A stretch of DNA of 64,000 nucleotides, taken from assembly GCA_028694105.1 (NCBI GenBank), contig JAQUUC010000010.1, forward strand, positions 18,962-82,961, written 5' to 3'. Position 1 is the stretch's first letter. The number at the start of each line of letters is the position of its first letter. This document shows, in pieces, positions 26,601 to 35,435 of the stretch. This DNA is from Hespellia sp. (GTDB taxonomy: Bacteria; Bacillota; Clostridia; Lachnospirales; Lachnospiraceae). The notes beneath the pieces were generated by a model, which saw only the letters and a program-made list of their open reading frames with translations, searched no databases and was not told where the DNA came from. The position numbers and the translations under genes are program-made.

Positions 26601-27888
26601 AACGCGGCAGCTGCAGCGCGAAATCAAGCCTGCCAACATCGAAAAAGTCATCTTTACAAAAGAAATGAAGGGAAATTATACTATTTTATGTCCGCAGATG
26701 TCACCGGTACATTTCGAATTAATCGGGCCGGCATTTAACGCAAGCGGATATCATCTGGAGGTTCTTCCAAATGACAATAAAGCTGCTGTCGATATTGGAC
26801 TGAAATACGTGAATAATGACGCATGCTATCCATCTCTGATGGTAGTCGGACAGATTATGGACGCAATCCTTTCCGGCAAATATGATCTGAATAAGACGGC
26901 TGTTATTATCAGTCAGACCGGCGGCGGATGTCGTGCCTCCAACTATATTGGATTTATCCGGCGCGCACTCAAAAAAGCCGGTTATGGCCACATTCCGGTT
27001 ATCTCAATTAACTTAAGCGGTTTAGAAGATAATCCGGGATTTAAGCTCACGCCGCTGTTGATCATCCGGGGTGTCTATGGCGCTGTGTTTGGTGATATTT
27101 TCATGAAGTGCGTCAACCGAATGAGACCTTATGAAGCGGAAAAAGGAGCGACAGATGCAGTTCATAGTAAGTGGAAGGAAACATGTATTGCCTTCCTGAC
27201 ACATGGCTATCCATCACGACGGAAATTCAACAGGATGTGTACTGAAATCATTCATGAATTTGATCACATTCCAACCTCAGATATTCAAAAACCAAGAGTT
27301 GGTATTGTTGGCGAGATTTTGGTTAAATTCCTTCCGGCTGCAAACAACCATTTAGCTGATCTTCTGGAACATGAAGGTGCCGAAGCTGTTGTGCCGGATC
27401 TGCTTGACTTTTTGAATTACTGCTTCTACAATCAGAATTTCAAAGCTCAGAAGCTTGGAATGAAGGCATCCAGTGCTTTCTATGCTAATCTGGGTATCAA
27501 GGGCATTGAATGGCTCCGGAAACCGGCAACCAGAGCATTTGCAGCAAGCAAACATTTTGATCCGCCTGCAAAAATCGAAGATTTGGCAAAGATGGCATCT
27601 GAGATTGTTTCTCTCGGCAACCAGACCGGTGAGGGCTGGTTCTTAACCGGAGAAATGTTAGAGCTTATCCATTCCGGTACGCCTAATATCGTGTGTACGC
27701 AGCCGTTTGCATGCCTGCCGAACCATGTTGTGGGAAAGGGTGTTATCAAAGAATTGAGAAGACGTCATCCAGAATCAAATGTTGTAGCAATTGATTTCGA
27801 TCCGGGTGCAAGTGAAGTAAACCAGCTGAACCGTATTAAATTAATGCTTTCTACTGCAAATAAAAATCTGGAAGAAACTTCGTTATAA
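23638..27888 (+). CDS. Giant acyl-CoA dehydratase activase-like protein (two ASKHA ATPases plus HgdB-like region)
   Basis: A 1416-residue protein of the 2-hydroxyacyl-CoA dehydratase activator family. Two ASKHA ATPase units are visible: [10 protein letters not shown] near residue 9 and [10 protein letters not shown] near residue 322. Each has the Cys residues expected for [4Fe-4S] binding (ARCGVF in the first; ACSSGCGSF and GTRCTVF in the second). A further cysteine group, CKGCTNNC and NRCERGLG, sits near residue 607. The rest is DUF2229/HgdB-like with SESECYPAK near 720. Such proteins are thought to couple ATP hydrolysis to low-potential electron transfer. No dehydratase subunits adjoin it, so its partner is unknown. 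Start: ATG at 23638 with AGAGG ten bases upstream. Confidence 0.88.
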   Translation: MSLKELHTLGIDIGSTTVKIAILNSDNEVLFSDYERHFANIQETLSDLLGRAVYKLGSIHVSPVITGSGGLTLAKHLGVPFVQEVIAVSTALQDYAPQTDVAIELGGEDAKIIYFEGGNVEQRMNGVCAGGTGSFIDQMASLLQTDALGLNNYAHNYKALYSIAARCGVFAKSDIQPLINEGATKEDLAASIFQAVVNQTISGLACGKPIRGHVAFLGGPLHFLPELREAFIRTLKLDDEHIIAPKYSHLFAAVGSALNSKKDLDVSIVEMQERMAGKIKMEFEVDRMEPLFATEADYTEFQSRHAKHQVPVKDLATYKGKAFLGIDAGSTTTKAALVGEDGTLLYSFYHGNDGDPLGTTITAIKDIYSQLPEDVEIVHSCSTGYGEALIKAALMLDDGEVETVSHYYAASFFEPDVDCILDIGGQDMKCIKIKNQSVDSVQLNEACSSGCGSFIETFAKGLNYSVEDFAHEALYAHNPIDLGTRCTVFMNSKVKQAQKEGAEVSDISAGLAYSVIKNALFKVIKVSDASELGEHIVVQGGTFYNEAVLRSFEKIANCHAIRPDIAGIMGAFGAALIARERYVDCEGTTMLSIEEIENFTYNTSMSKCKGCTNNCRLTINRFNDGRRYISGNRCERGLGKEKSKNNLPNLFEYKNERYFGYTPLSDEEAVRGTVGLPRVLNMYENYPFWFTFFNDLGFKVVLSPASTRKIYELGIDSIPSESECYPAKLAHGHVEWLIKEGVSFIFYPCIPYERQEFEDANNHYNCPIVTSYPENIKNNMDAIVCGEVDFMNPFLSFKDEETLCVRLIEEFSDKFSISTDEIKSSVHAAWAELESCRQDIRRKGEETVKFLDETGNRGIVLAGRPYHFDPEVNHGIPELINSYNCAVLTEDCISHLNPVERPLIVMDQWMYHSRLYAAANYVKTKENLDLIQLNSFGCGLDAVTTDQVSDILTGSDKIYTSLKIDEVNNLGAARIRIRSLLAAIRVRETRQLQREIKPANIEKVIFTKEMKGNYTILCPQMSPVHFELIGPAFNASGYHLEVLPNDNKAAVDIGLKYVNNDACYPSLMVVGQIMDAILSGKYDLNKTAVIISQTGGGCRASNYIGFIRRALKKAGYGHIPVISINLSGLEDNPGFKLTPLLIIRGVYGAVFGDIFMKCVNRMRPYEAEKGATDAVHSKWKETCIAFLTHGYPSRRKFNRMCTEIIHEFDHIPTSDIQKPRVGIVGEILVKFLPAANNHLADLLEHEGAEAVVPDLLDFLNYCFYNQNFKAQKLGMKASSAFYANLGIKGIEWLRKPATRAFAASKHFDPPAKIEDLAKMASEIVSLGNQTGEGWFLTGEMLELIHSGTPNIVCTQPFACLPNHVVGKGVIKELRRRHPESNVVAIDFDPGASEVNQLNRIKLMLSTANKNLEETSL

Positions 27889-27905
27889 AATGAATTTTTC
27901 CCATA

Positions 27906-27945
27906 AAAATATCGCATCTCGAGAAATCGAAATGCGATATTTTTT
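27906..27945. terminator. Bidirectional intrinsic terminator
   Basis: AAATATCGCAT and its complement form an 11-bp stem with T-runs on both flanks. It separates the convergent activase gene and the flavodoxin-like frame downstream of gpmI. Confidence 0.88.
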
Positions 27946-27956
27946 ATCTTGTTTCA

Positions 27957-28538
27957 CTACATCTGTGCATGAAACCATTCTTGTATCTGAATTAATTTTT
28001 CTTCATCGACATAGCTTCCGCCCTTGCACATTAATTCATATGCAATCTGTTCCTCTTCTGTTACATCGTCTTTTTTGGATATTGATCTGCGTACAACATC
28101 TCTCATAACTTTCATCATTAGTTTGTATACGCCGCTGAGTCTTCCCATATCAAAACCCCCCTGAAGATAAAATACCTCCGTGGACTCGGATACACGATGA
28201 CGTTTTGCAAGCTCATCAACCTGATTTCCATTGTCTGCTGCTAACCCTACACCGCAGAGTGCTCTTATCTGATAACGCTTCGCTGCCTTTTCGTATCCTT
28301 TGATACCGCCGGCACAAATCCATCCCATATAGATTACTTCCGCACCTGCTGGTACGCTCCCGTCATCTTCTGCGATATGATATGCCGGAATGTTCAGCTT
28401 ATCAGAAAGCATCTGTGCATATTCTTGTGTATATCCCGTATTAGAAGTATAAAAGATTGCTTTTATGTCACAGCTGCTGACAGAGGTATCAGCTTCCTCT
28501 GAAGGAGCTGCAGTCGGAGCATCTGCTGTTAAATCAGC
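27957..28538 (-). CDS. Flavodoxin-like domain without a start codon, -1 frame extension of gpmI
   Basis: This frame encodes a flavodoxin-like domain: FYTSNTGYTQEY is the FMN phosphate loop, and YMGWICAGGIKGY resembles the second flavin loop. An ATG exists at 28410-28412, but starting there would delete the phosphate loop. From the A-run at 28539-28547 to that ATG the frame stays open for 42 codons and contains no ATG, GTG or TTG. The codons before the flavodoxin core give a linker-like stretch rich in Ala, Pro, Thr, Ser and Glu. Expression would therefore need a -1 shift from gpmI, transcript slippage, or initiation at the ATA that occupies the expected Met position. A decayed start codon is the main alternative. 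About 194 residues beyond the shift point. Confidence 0.65.
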   Translation of the reverse strand, partial: ADLTADAPTAAPSEEADTSVSSCDIKAIFYTSNTGYTQEYAQMLSDKLNIPAYHIAEDDGSVPAGAEVIYMGWICAGGIKGYEKAAKRYQIRALCGVGLAADNGNQVDELAKRHRVSESTEVFYLQGGFDMGRLSGVYKLMMKVMRDVVRRSISKKDDVTEEEQIAYELMCKGGSYVDEEKLIQIQEWFHAQM

Positions 28539-30076
28539 TTTTTTTTTAGAAGTGATTTTCCTGTCATCTCTTCTGGCTGGGTCATTCCCATCAGTTCAAT
28601 CAGAGTCGGTGCAATATCTGCAAGGCATCCGCCCTCTCGTAATTCGTAAGAAGGATCTGCATTTACAAGAATAAATGGAACCGGATTTGTTGTATGAGCT
28701 GTAAATGGTGCTCCCGTCTCAGGATCAATCAGCTGCTCTGCATTTCCATGGTCCGCGCAGATAAACATCTGTCCGTTTACCTCTTTGATTGCATTTACTG
28801 CTTTTTCGACACACTTGTCAACAGCTTCTACCGCAGCGATTGCGGCTGTCTCGATTCCGGTATGTCCTACCATGTCAGGATTTGCAAAGTTGATGATAAT
28901 CACATCATACTTATCTGATTTGATTGCTTCGACTAATTTGTCATCCACTTCATAAGCACTCATCTCAGGCTGGAGATCATAGGTTGCAACCTTTGGTGAT
29001 TTCACAAGAATTCGATCCTCACCCTGATTCGGCTCTTCCACACCGCCGTTAAAGAAGAATGTAACGTGTGCATATTTCTCTGTCTCGGCGATTCTTGCCT
29101 GTGTCAGATGATTGTTCGCAAGAAATGCTCCAAAGGTGTTGGTGATTTCTGTTTTGTAGAATGCAACGAGTTTGTTCTCGATTGTTACATCGTAATCCGT
29201 GAAGCATACAAATGTTGTCTTCACTCTGTCCCCGCGGTCAAATCCATCAAAGCTGTCATCACAGAAGGTTCTTGTGATTTCTCTTGCTCTGTCTGGTCTG
29301 AAGTTGAAGAAAATAACAGAATCCTTGTCCTTGATGGTGGCAAGCGGTTTGCCATCTTTCACAACAACGGTCGGTATAACGAATTCGTCTGTCTTGTCAT
29401 CATCATAAGATGCCTGAATTGCGCTCGGTCCGTCTGCTGCTGTATTGCCCTGACCCTTTACGATTGCATTATAAGCCAATTCGACACGGTCCCAGCGGTT
29501 ATCTCTGTCCATTGCATAATAACGTCCCATGACGCTTGCAACTTCTCCTACGCCGATCTCTTTCATCTTGGCAGCTAACTCTTCGACATATGATTTGCCG
29601 GATGACGGAGGTGTGTCACGGCCATCAAGAAAACAGTGTACGTAGACATTTTTGATGCCCTGTTTTTTAGCAAGTTCCAGCAGTCCGTAAATATGTGTGT
29701 TATGACTGTGAACTCCGCCATCAGATACCAGACCAAATAAATGAAGGTCACTGTGATTCTCTTTTACATTTTTGCATGCAGCGAGGAGTGCCTCATTCTC
29801 AAAGAAATCTCCATCCTGAATGGATTTTGTGATCTTTGTAAGATCCTGATATACGATTCGGCCTGCGCCCATGTTCAGATGTCCAACTTCAGAGTTTCCC
29901 ATCTGTCCGTCCGGAAGTCCGACTGCCATGCCGCTTGCCTGTCCCTGAACAAATGGGCATTCTGCCATCAGTTTATCCATAACCGGTGTCTTAGCTTCTG
30001 CAACAGCATTTCCTTTTGTCTCAGGATTCAGTCCGTAACCATCTAATATCATTAATACGGTTGGTTTTTTACTCAT
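28529..30076 (-). CDS. gpmI: 2,3-bisphosphoglycerate-independent phosphoglycerate mutase
   Basis: Interconverts 3- and 2-phosphoglycerate using two metal ions, usually Mn; 515 residues, normal length for the family. The N-terminal metal motif is ILDGYG, the phosphorylated serine is in MGNSEVGHLNMGAGR, and the C-terminal metal ligands lie in FANPDMVGHTG and CADHGNAEQ. GGAGATAGG precedes the ATG. The last codons read through nine consecutive A and include the heptamer A AAA AAG eight to fourteen bases before the TAA. This is the site where the downstream flavodoxin-like frame would join. Third downstream neighbour of gap in the glycolytic cluster. Confidence 0.97.
   Translation of the reverse strand: MSKKPTVLMILDGYGLNPETKGNAVAEAKTPVMDKLMAECPFVQGQASGMAVGLPDGQMGNSEVGHLNMGAGRIVYQDLTKITKSIQDGDFFENEALLAACKNVKENHSDLHLFGLVSDGGVHSHNTHIYGLLELAKKQGIKNVYVHCFLDGRDTPPSSGKSYVEELAAKMKEIGVGEVASVMGRYYAMDRDNRWDRVELAYNAIVKGQGNTAADGPSAIQASYDDDKTDEFVIPTVVVKDGKPLATIKDKDSVIFFNFRPDRAREITRTFCDDSFDGFDRGDRVKTTFVCFTDYDVTIENKLVAFYKTEITNTFGAFLANNHLTQARIAETEKYAHVTFFFNGGVEEPNQGEDRILVKSPKVATYDLQPEMSAYEVDDKLVEAIKSDKYDVIIINFANPDMVGHTGIETAAIAAVEAVDKCVEKAVNAIKEVNGQMFICADHGNAEQLIDPETGAPFTAHTTNPVPFILVNADPSYELREGGCLADIAPTLIELMGMTQPEEMTGKSLLKKKLI
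28538..28547 (-). other. A9G slippery tract at the 3' end of gpmI
   Basis: In the gpmI frame the codons read CTA AAA AAA AAG, so the classic -1 heptamer A AAA AAG (as in E. coli dnaX) is in register. A -1 slip enters the flavodoxin-like frame at GCT. Nine A residues are also long enough for RNA polymerase slippage. An AGGA word lies about 14 bases upstream, and a bulged AGCTCCT/AGGAAGCT hairpin about 28 bases downstream; both are weaker than known stimulators. Confidence 0.55.
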
Positions 30077-30112
30077 TTTCCTATCTCCTATCTAGTTTCT
30101 TAACTTAAAAGA

Positions 30113-30132
30113 GGTGCGGAATGCTCCACACC
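30113..30132 (-). terminator. Weak hairpin between tpiA and gpmI
   Basis: GGTG-x-GGA pairs with TCC-x-CACC; on the minus strand it is followed by TCTTTTAAG. Possible attenuator or processing site; weak. Confidence 0.35.
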
Positions 30133-30175
30133 CCTTTCATGCATTTATGCGGGTATATTTACTTTGTCAGACTGA

Positions 30176-30925
30176 TTATTTGTAGTTAACGATTTTACCA
30201 AAGTCTGGTTTTAATGCAGCACCACCCACAAGTCCGCCATCGATATCTGCCTGTGCAAATAATTCAGGAGCACTTGAAGCTGATACAGAGCCGCCGTACT
30301 GGATACGGATTGCTTCTGCTGTAGCTTCATCATAAATCTCAGCGATGCATGCACGGATTCCTGCGCATACTTCCTGTGCCTGCTCTGTTGTAGCCACTTT
30401 ACCTGTTCCGATAGCCCAGATTGGCTCGTAAGCGATAACAGCTGTCTTAGCCTGATCTGCTGTAATTCCTAAGAATCCAACTTTAACCTGCTGACGGATG
30501 AAATCCATTGTTACGCCCTGTTCTCTCTGTTCTAAGGTCTCACCACAGCACATGATTGGTGTAATACCGTGCTCGTAAGCTTTGAGCATCTTCTTGTTGA
30601 CAGTTTCAGAAGTCTCAGCAAAGTATTCTCTTCTCTCAGAATGTCCAAGAACTACATATTTTACGCCAACATCTGTCAGCATTGCAGGTGAAATCTCACC
30701 TGTATAAGCGCCGCTCTCTTCAAAGTACATATTCTCTGCTCCGATGCAGATATTGCTTCCCTTAGCTGCTTCCATAGCTGGGATGATGTCGATTGCCGGT
30801 ACACAGAATACGACGTCAACTTCTTCATTTGCTACTAACGGTTTTAATTCATTGATTAATGCAACTGCCTCACTGGGAGTTTTGTTCATTTTCCAGTTTC
30901 CTGCAATAATTTTTCTTCTTGCCAT
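30176..30925 (-). CDS. tpiA: Triosephosphate isomerase
   Basis: Interconverts dihydroxyacetone phosphate and glyceraldehyde 3-phosphate; 249 residues. Substrate-binding NWKMNKT near residue 10, catalytic His in [10 protein letters not shown] and catalytic Glu in [12 protein letters not shown] are intact, as is the phosphate-gripping YGGSVS. It would also process the dihydroxyacetone phosphate released by the BMC aldolase. Lies between pgk and gpmI. Confidence 0.98.
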   Translation of the reverse strand: MARRKIIAGNWKMNKTPSEAVALINELKPLVANEEVDVVFCVPAIDIIPAMEAAKGSNICIGAENMYFEESGAYTGEISPAMLTDVGVKYVVLGHSERREYFAETSETVNKKMLKAYEHGITPIMCCGETLEQREQGVTMDFIRQQVKVGFLGITADQAKTAVIAYEPIWAIGTGKVATTEQAQEVCAGIRACIAEIYDEATAEAIRIQYGGSVSASSAPELFAQADIDGGLVGGAALKPDFGKIVNYK

Positions 30926-30967
30926 TTTATTTTATCTCTCTTTCTGTTATTTGGTGTTCCCATCGCC

Positions 30968-31075
30968 CTAAGCTCGATAGAACAAGGTAGTTCGATTCAC
31001 TAAGCTCGAAAACACCTCGCTAAGTTCCTTCGAACAAAGTTCGCACTAATTTCGTAAAGACCTCATTAAGTGCTC
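30968..31075. repeat. Imperfect tandem repeat between pgk and tpiA
   Basis: Units starting CTAAGYTC recur at 30968, 31000 and 31020, with decayed copies at 31046 (CTAATTTC) and 31066 (TTAAGTGC). Long and short units alternate, suggesting duplication of a module of roughly 46-52 bases. The long units contain GAAC...GTTC mini-hairpins. No reading frame or terminator explains them. Confidence 0.6.
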
Positions 31076-31080
31076 TACTT

Positions 31081-32274
31081 TTACTTATCGTTTGCTGCTG
31101 CTACACCCGGAAGCTCTTTTCCTTCTAAGAATTCAAGAGAAGCTCCGCCACCTGTAGAGATATGTGTCATCTTATCACCATATCCAAGCTGGTTTACAGC
31201 TGCTGCTGAATCACCGCCACCGATAATTGTAACGGCATCTGTCTCTGCTAATGCTTTTGCAACTGCCTCTGTACCTGCGGCGAACTTAGGCATCTCGAAA
31301 CATCCCATCGGTCCATTCCATACAACAGTTTTAGCTGTTTTCACAGCTTCCGCAAATGATTTAGCTGTTTCAGGTCCGATATCAAGTCCCTGCCATCCGT
31401 CCGGAATAGCTCCATTACCTACAACCTGTGTATTTGCATCATTCGAGAAATCATCACCGATCATATTGTCGATCGGAAGTAATAAATTCACACCTTTTTC
31501 TTTTGCTTTATCAAGCATCTTCAGTGCATAGTCACAATAATCAGCCTCTAATAAAGAATCACCGACATTTCCGTCTAAAGCTTTGCTGAATGTATAAGAC
31601 ATTCCACCACCGATAATCAGTGTATCGACTTTGTCTAATAAGTTCTCGATTACAGAAATTTTGCTTGAAACCTTAGCTCCGCCTAAGATAGCTACGAAAG
31701 GTCTCTCTGGGCTGTTAACTGCATTTCCGAGGAAATCAATTTCTTTCTGCATTAAGTATCCGACAACTGCTGTATCAACAAATTCTGTAACTCCGACATT
31801 CGAACAGTGTGCTCTGTGAGCTGTACCGAACGCATCATTCACAAATACATCACAAAGAGATGCAAGATCTTTGCTGAAAGCTTCTCCGTTCTTTGTCTCT
31901 TCTGCTCTGTAGCGGGTATTCTCAAGAAGAACGATATCTCCGTCATTCATAGCGTCTACTGCTGCTTTTGCATTTGGTCCGACAACCGTATCATCTGCTG
32001 CAAACTTCACTTCCTGTCCAAGTAATTCTGTTAATCTAACTGCAACAGGTGCTAAAGATAACTCAGGAACAGCAACTCCTTTTGGTTTTCCGAGATGTGA
32101 GCAGAGAATTACTTTTCCGCCATCTGCAACTAATTTTTTAATTGTTGGAAGTGCAGCCACAAGACGATTCTCGTCTGTGATTTTTCCATCGATCAATGGA
32201 ACATTAAAATCGCATCTGCAAAGAACTCTCTGACCTTTCACATTGATGTCATCTACTGATTTTTTGTTAAGCAT
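31081..32274 (-). CDS. pgk: Phosphoglycerate kinase
   Basis: Makes ATP from 1,3-bisphosphoglycerate; 397 residues. The N-terminal substrate motif RCDFNVPL, the hinge, and the C-terminal nucleotide motif [13 protein letters not shown] are all present. AGGAGG lies eight bases before the ATG. A strong hairpin with T-run sits between gap and pgk, so pgk expression depends on readthrough or processing. No separate promoter is visible in the remaining 40 bases. Confidence 0.98.
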   Translation of the reverse strand: MLNKKSVDDINVKGQRVLCRCDFNVPLIDGKITDENRLVAALPTIKKLVADGGKVILCSHLGKPKGVAVPELSLAPVAVRLTELLGQEVKFAADDTVVGPNAKAAVDAMNDGDIVLLENTRYRAEETKNGEAFSKDLASLCDVFVNDAFGTAHRAHCSNVGVTEFVDTAVVGYLMQKEIDFLGNAVNSPERPFVAILGGAKVSSKISVIENLLDKVDTLIIGGGMSYTFSKALDGNVGDSLLEADYCDYALKMLDKAKEKGVNLLLPIDNMIGDDFSNDANTQVVGNGAIPDGWQGLDIGPETAKSFAEAVKTAKTVVWNGPMGCFEMPKFAAGTEAVAKALAETDAVTIIGGGDSAAAVNQLGYGDKMTHISTGGGASLEFLEGKELPGVAAANDK

Positions 32275-32314
32275 GTATATAGCCTCCTAATTTCTTTTTA
32301 TTTACGCGAAAATA

Positions 32315-32350
32315 GAAAAAGCAGGTTCGGTCCAGTAGACCGAACCTGCA
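32315..32350 (-). terminator. Terminator/attenuator between gap and pgk
   Basis: GCAGGTTCGGT and its perfect complement form an 11-bp stem with a 7-base loop, followed on the minus strand by TTTTTC. It should end most gap transcripts while leaving a fraction to continue into pgk. Confidence 0.85.
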
Positions 32351-32381
32351 GTTCAACTTTGTAAAATTTTCAAATACTCTA

Positions 32382-33395
32382 TTATGCTAATTCAGAGAAA
32401 TATTTGATTGTTCTAACCATCTGGCTTGTGTAAGAGTTCTCATTGTCATACCAAGATACAACCTGAACCTCTGTTGTGCCATTGTCAAGTGGGCAAACCA
32501 TTGTCTGTGTAGCATCGAATAAAGAACCAAATCTCATACCAACGATATCGCTGGATACGATCTCGTCTGTGTTGTATCCGAATGATTCTGTAGCTGCTGC
32601 TTTCATAGCTGCGTTGATATCATCAACTGTAACTGTTCCTTCAACAACTGCTGTTAAGATTGTTGTAGATCCTGTAGGTGTAGGTACACGCTGAGCAGAT
32701 CCGATTAATTTTCCGTTAAGCTCTGGGATAACAAGTCCGATAGCTTTAGCAGCTCCTGTTGAGTTAGGAACGATATTAACTGCTGCTGCACGGGATCTTC
32801 TTAAGTCACCTTTTCTCTGTGGTCCGTCAAGTGTCATCTGATCACCTGTGTAAGCGTGGATTGTGCACATGATACCAGATTTGATTGTAGCTAATTTGTT
32901 AAGTGCATCAGCCATAGGTGCTAAACAGTTTGTTGTACAAGAAGCTGCAGAAATTACTGTGTCTTCTGGTTTTAATACGTCGTGGTTTACGTTGTAAACA
33001 ACTGTAGGAAGGTCATTTCCTGCTGGTGCAGAGATAACAACTTTTCTAGCACCTGCTTTGATATGAGCTTCAGCTTTTGCTTTTGATGTGTAGAATCCTG
33101 TACACTCAAGAACAACGTCAACTTTTAAATCTCCCCAAGGAAGGTTTGCTGCGTCTGCTTCTGCATAAATTTTGATAGTCTGTCCATCAACTGTGATAGA
33201 ATCTTCGCCAGCTGTTACTTTGTCAGCTAATGCGTATTTTCCCTGTGATGAATCATACTTCAATAAATGAGCAAGCATCTTAGGTGATGTTAAGTCGTTG
33301 ATTGCTACTACTTCATATCCCTCTGCTCCGAACATCTGTCTGAATGCGAGACGTCCAATACGTCCAAATCCGTTAATTGCTACTTTTACTGCCAT
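32382..33395 (-). CDS. gap: Glyceraldehyde-3-phosphate dehydrogenase
   Basis: Oxidises and phosphorylates glyceraldehyde 3-phosphate with NAD; 337 residues. The Rossmann motif INGFGRIGR is at the N-terminus, the catalytic cysteine is in [12 protein letters not shown], and the C-terminal [12 protein letters not shown] helix is intact. AGGAGG precedes the ATG. It heads the glycolytic cluster and carries its own strong promoter and terminator, which fits high expression. Codon use (many GCT/GTT) is in line with a highly expressed gene. Confidence 0.98.
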   Translation of the reverse strand: MAVKVAINGFGRIGRLAFRQMFGAEGYEVVAINDLTSPKMLAHLLKYDSSQGKYALADKVTAGEDSITVDGQTIKIYAEADAANLPWGDLKVDVVLECTGFYTSKAKAEAHIKAGARKVVISAPAGNDLPTVVYNVNHDVLKPEDTVISAASCTTNCLAPMADALNKLATIKSGIMCTIHAYTGDQMTLDGPQRKGDLRRSRAAAVNIVPNSTGAAKAIGLVIPELNGKLIGSAQRVPTPTGSTTILTAVVEGTVTVDDINAAMKAAATESFGYNTDEIVSSDIVGMRFGSLFDATQTMVCPLDNGTTEVQVVSWYDNENSYTSQMVRTIKYFSELA

Positions 33396-33456
33396 GTTTT
33401 AAATCCTCCTAAAATGAATTAAATTTTAACTGGGTTACACAGTCATTTATGACATA

Positions 33457-33477
33457 ACTTCAACGCTTTGTTAAAGT
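33457..33477. promoter_or_regulatory. Operator-like inverted repeat in the gap leader
   Basis: ACTTCAAC and GTTAAAGT are inverted arms with one mismatch and a 5-base centre, about 10-30 bases downstream of the predicted gap transcription start. A repressor site is plausible; no repressor gene is adjacent. Confidence 0.4.
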
Positions 33478-33493
33478 TTCATCAACTGAACTA

Positions 33494-33522
33494 ATTGTAC
33501 TAAATCAAGAACAAAAATTCAA
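33494..33522 (-). promoter_or_regulatory. Promoter of gap
   Basis: TTGAAT (-35, 33517-33522), 17-base spacer and TACAAT (-10, 33494-33499) on the minus strand, giving a leader of about 90 bases. Confidence 0.75.
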
Positions 33523-33537
33523 GTAAATTTTGTATAT

Positions 33538-34359
33538 TTATGGAAGTTGTTTAAAAATCGGCTTTCTTTGCGAAAATTCTGTGTAATATTTAAAGCCACA
33601 ATCGGTCAAAAGTGCAGATACCTTCGAAAAATCATAAGCGACGTGCTCCGGTTTGTGTCCATCGGCACCGATGGTAAGAATCTCACCACCCAGTTTTCTA
33701 TACCTGCGGAGAATATCCGGGTGTGGGTGTGCAAATCCAAGACCATACTTATATCCGGCCGTATTGAGTTCAATTCCTTTGCCTTTTTCTATGACGAGCC
33801 GGAGTATCTCATCCAGCTCCTCTGCATATTTCGCATAGGAATAATCCTGTTCACGGTTCCTGCCGTACCTCACAATATAGTCAATATGCCCCAGCACATC
33901 AAAGTTATCATACATTCTCAGCATGCGGGCGGTCTCTGCAAATGCCTCCCGGTACCCTTCCTCATCGCTCCTGCCTGCAAAATACTGCGGATAGTAGGGG
34001 TCCATTCCGTGAATAATATGCATGGATGCAATCACAAAATCAAACGGTTCTGCCTGAACAAATTCGTTGTAATAAGAAACCAAATGTTCCTGCATTCCGA
34101 TTTCAACGCCGATTCGAACATCAATTTTGCTTTGGTATTCTCTTCTCAGCTCCTGCAGTGTCTGAAAATACTCTGCCTCCTCAAAAACAAACGGTTCATC
34201 TTCATCAAACAGTTCCGGATGCGGAAAATCCTTGTCATTGTGGTCCGTGATACAGATGGTCTTCAGCCCTTTCTGAATGGATGCTTCGATCATCGCTCGT
34301 GGAGAAGTATCACTGTCTGTCGAAAATCCGGTATGCATGTGGAAATCTGTCTGCATCAT
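33538..34359 (-). CDS. PHP-domain phosphoesterase (histidinol-phosphatase type)
   Basis: A 273-residue polymerase-and-histidinol-phosphatase (PHP) metallo-phosphoesterase. Metal motifs are DFHMHTGFS at the N-terminus, CITDHND, a Glu/His site around ASMHIIHG, HIDYIVRYGR, and the terminal GADGHKPEH. Length and motif order match HisK-type histidinol phosphatases. No other his genes are present, so another phosphate ester is possible. Its ATG overlaps the mnmA stop by four bases, making it the last gene of the iscR-nifS-nifU-mnmA operon. Confidence 0.85.
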   Translation of the reverse strand: MMQTDFHMHTGFSTDSDTSPRAMIEASIQKGLKTICITDHNDKDFPHPELFDEDEPFVFEEAEYFQTLQELRREYQSKIDVRIGVEIGMQEHLVSYYNEFVQAEPFDFVIASMHIIHGMDPYYPQYFAGRSDEEGYREAFAETARMLRMYDNFDVLGHIDYIVRYGRNREQDYSYAKYAEELDEILRLVIEKGKGIELNTAGYKYGLGFAHPHPDILRRYRKLGGEILTIGADGHKPEHVAYDFSKVSALLTDCGFKYYTEFSQRKPIFKQLP

Positions 34360-35435
34360 AATATGGTTCCTCCTCCGAGCACATACTCGCCATCGTACAG
34401 CACTACCGCCTGTCCGGGAGAAGCACCCCCCTGTTTTTCCTTAAAGGTACAGACAATCTCATCCGCTCCGGTTTTTTCTACCGTGCACCAGGCTCCTCTG
34501 TGATTATAACGAATTTTAGCAAATACACGCATCGGTTCTGTAATATCTGCAACAGACATGAAATTCAGGTGGTTTGCACGTACTGTTTCTGTGAGTGATT
34601 CTTCTTTCGTTCCAAGCACAATCTCATTTGTCTCCGGTCGGATTTCGATCACATAGGCATGATATCCAAGTGCGAGACCAAGTCCTCGTCTCTGGCCCAC
34701 CGTATAATGTGTGATGCCCTTGTGCTGCCCAAGAACGGTTCCGTCCTGCAGCACAAAATTTCCCGTTGGAATCGTAACGCCGGCTTCCGTTTCGATAAAC
34801 GAGGCATAATCACCGTCAGGGACAAAACAAATATCCTGACTGTCCGGTTTATTTGCCACTTTCAGGCTGATATCGTCCGCAATCTGCCTGACCTCATCTT
34901 TTGTGTATTCCCCGACTGGCATCAGCGTCTTTGAGAGCTGCTGCTGTGTCAGATTGTAGAGCGCGTAAGTCTGGTCTTTCGCGGCTGTCTTGGAGCAGCG
35001 AAGCGAATAGCGGCCGTTTGAAAGCTTTTCTACTCTTGCGTAATGTCCTGTCGCAATATAATCTGCACCGATTGACATGCTGCGCTGTAAAAGGGACTCC
35101 CATTTGACATATCGGTTACAGGCAATACACGGATTCGGTGTATGACCGTCTAAATATTCTTGTATGAAATAATCAATAACTGATTCTTTAAATTCTTGTT
35201 TGAAATTCATAACATAATAAGGAATCTCCAGATCAGCTGCAACTCTTCTTGCATCATCTACCGCACTCAGACCACAGCATCCTCCGTTTTCCTGAACTGC
35301 TGTCTCTTCTTCATCCTGCCAGATCTGCATGGTCACACCGATGACATCATATCCCTGTTTTTTAAGGAGATAGGCAGCCACAGAGGAATCCACACCTCCG
35401 GACATACCAACCACAACTGTTTTTTTAGTATTCAT
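34356..35435 (-). CDS. mnmA: tRNA-specific 2-thiouridylase
   Basis: Forms 2-thiouridine at the wobble position of Lys, Glu and Gln tRNAs, using sulfur from the cysteine desulfurase; about 359 residues. The PP-loop ATP site is GMSGGVDSS; the two catalytic cysteines lie in NPCIACN and SQDICFVPDG. The ATG at 35433-35435 overlaps the end of nifU and yields the standard N-terminus; the longer frame from 35456 is not supported. Position behind nifS/nifU matches its need for sulfur transfer. Confidence 0.96.
   Translation of the reverse strand: MNTKKTVVVGMSGGVDSSVAAYLLKKQGYDVIGVTMQIWQDEEETAVQENGGCCGLSAVDDARRVAADLEIPYYVMNFKQEFKESVIDYFIQEYLDGHTPNPCIACNRYVKWESLLQRSMSIGADYIATGHYARVEKLSNGRYSLRCSKTAAKDQTYALYNLTQQQLSKTLMPVGEYTKDEVRQIADDISLKVANKPDSQDICFVPDGDYASFIETEAGVTIPTGNFVLQDGTVLGQHKGITHYTVGQRRGLGLALGYHAYVIEIRPETNEIVLGTKEESLTETVRANHLNFMSVADITEPMRVFAKIRYNHRGAWCTVEKTGADEIVCTFKEKQGGASPGQAVVLYDGEYVLGGGTIL

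Noticed and set aside
28410..28412. ATG as genuine start of the flavodoxin-like gene
   Set aside because: Starting here would remove the FMN phosphate-binding loop that is clearly encoded just upstream, and no ribosome site precedes it.
33547..34503. Plus-strand open frame of 318 codons opposite the PHP and mnmA genes
   Set aside because: It is a mirror of two well-conserved minus-strand genes, has no ribosome site and its translation is Cys/Phe/Ile-rich without any family motif.
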